This document shows positions 4,906-5,137 of a DNA stretch of 5,137 nucleotides, in pieces. Under the pieces are notes generated by a model that was not told the origin of the DNA, ran no database searches, and saw only the letters and a list, made by a program, of their open reading frames with translations. The position numbers and the translations under genes were made by a program. Origin of the DNA: Dehalococcoidia bacterium (GTDB lineage Bacteria; Chloroflexota; Dehalococcoidia; Dehalococcoidales; W498); the NCBI GenBank assembly GCA_030608125.1, contig JAUWEU010000062.1, forward strand, positions 1-5,137, read 5' to 3'. Position 1 is the stretch's first letter. Every line of letters starts with the position of its first letter.

Positions 4906-5137
4906 ATGCCAGAAAATGAAGTAGAAATTAGTGAAGAAGCAGCCGTTAGCAAGGAGAAAGCCCAAACATCAGTGAAAGCAGAAATAATGCCAGACGAAGA
5001 AGAAGCAGCCGTCACCAAGCCGAAAGCCCCTGCCAAAGTAAAGAAGGAGAAAAAGGCAACAGCCATTGACGAGGTAATGGCTACTATAAAAAATATGACG
5101 GTGCTTGAACTGTCAGAGCTGGTAAAAGCTTTACAGG
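4906..5137 (+). CDS. rplL: 50S ribosomal protein L7/L12 with N-terminal extension (3' truncated)
   Basis: L7/L12 is the stalk protein that binds elongation and initiation factors. Only 77 codons are in the window. The usual dimerisation domain, which normally starts at residue 1-5, begins here at about residue 53 (AIDEVMATIKNMTVLELSEL, then VKALQ). It is preceded by a low-complexity, Glu/Lys/Ala-rich stretch made of two 22-residue imperfect repeats (9-30 and 31-52). The ATG at 4906 has AAGGAG (4894-4899) six bases upstream and lies one base after the rplJ stop, so it is a convincing start and the extension is likely translated. In-frame ATGs at residues 28 and 58 lack such sites. The factor-binding C-terminal domain is beyond the window. 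The gene identity follows from the NTD motif and the position after rplJ. Confidence 0.93.
   Translation, partial: MPENEVEISEEAAVSKEKAQTSVKAEIMPDEEEAAVTKPKAPAKVKKEKKATAIDEVMATIKNMTVLELSELVKALQ
4930..5061 (+). repeat. Two 66-bp imperfect tandem repeats inside rplL
   Basis: The units run 4930-4995 and 4996-5061. Their best-conserved core is 4933-4963 against 4999-5029 (both begin GAAGAAGCAGCCGT), which match at 27 of 31 bases. In protein terms, SEEAAVSKEKA and EEEAAVTKPKA recur 22 residues apart. The remainder of each unit is more diverged (AQTSVKAE against APAKVKKE). The frame is kept, consistent with an in-frame duplication that built the N-terminal extension. Confidence 0.75.

Noticed and set aside
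4869..5066. 65-residue minus-strand open frame over the rplJ/rplL junction
   Set aside because: Its Ser/Ala/Phe-rich composition is the mirror of the Glu/Lys/Ala-rich rplL repeats. The plus-strand frame has a good ribosome binding site and joins the L7/L12 domain.
1..5137. Search for a defence island, CRISPR array, transposon or other novel multi-gene system
   Set aside because: The window is filled by core tRNA and translation genes with a standard order. There are no direct-repeat arrays, transposase frames or terminal inverted repeats.

Overview
This is a bacterial translation/transcription locus laid out tRNA-Glu, tRNA-Thr(UGU), tRNA-Tyr(GUA), tRNA-Thr(GGU), tuf, rpmG, secE, nusG, rplK, rplA, rplJ, rplL (cut by the window end). 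Every gene is on the plus strand. It matches the classic thrU-tyrU-glyT-thrT-tufB-secE-nusG-rplKAJL arrangement of bacteria, except that no glycine tRNA lies between Tyr and the second Thr. The style of the proteins (EF-Tu with an I-A-I-A switch I and an insertion before domain 2, and a four-cysteine L33) and the many GTG starts suggest a Chloroflexota / Dehalococcoidia-like organism. That placement rests on remembered family resemblance, not on a search, and is tentative.

Bases 1-119 are the C-terminal end of an unrecognised protein. Bases 120-302 hold no gene that I can support, only a weak promoter candidate. The four tRNAs occupy 303-772. Two strong sigma-70-like promoters are visible: TTGACT-18-TATAAT at 383-412, just after tRNA-Glu, and TAGACA-18-TATAAT at 661-690, just before tRNA-Thr(GGU). 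The second would give a transcript that starts almost at the tRNA and runs through tuf 19 bases later and on into the ribosomal protein genes.

From 792 onward the genes are close-packed: EF-Tu, ribosomal protein L33, the SecE translocon subunit, elongation factor NusG, L11, L1, L10 and L7/L12. The largest gap, 177 bases between rplA and rplJ, contains an L10-leader RNA followed by a perfect 11-bp intrinsic terminator. The 3' arm of the leader can instead pair over 11 bp with the terminator loop and 3' arm. This forms a complete attenuator in which L10(L12) binding would favour termination.

The less ordinary points are an EF-Tu with His in place of the guanine-recognising Asn of NKxD (HKVD), a four-cysteine insertion in the same EF-Tu, an L7/L12 gene with a roughly 52-residue charged N-terminal extension made of two 22-residue repeats, a tRNA-Thr(UGU) whose T stem pairs well only if one base is bulged, and two mutually exclusive hairpins over the secE stop codon. 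No CRISPR array, mobile element or defence system is visible. The locus is a core housekeeping operon.
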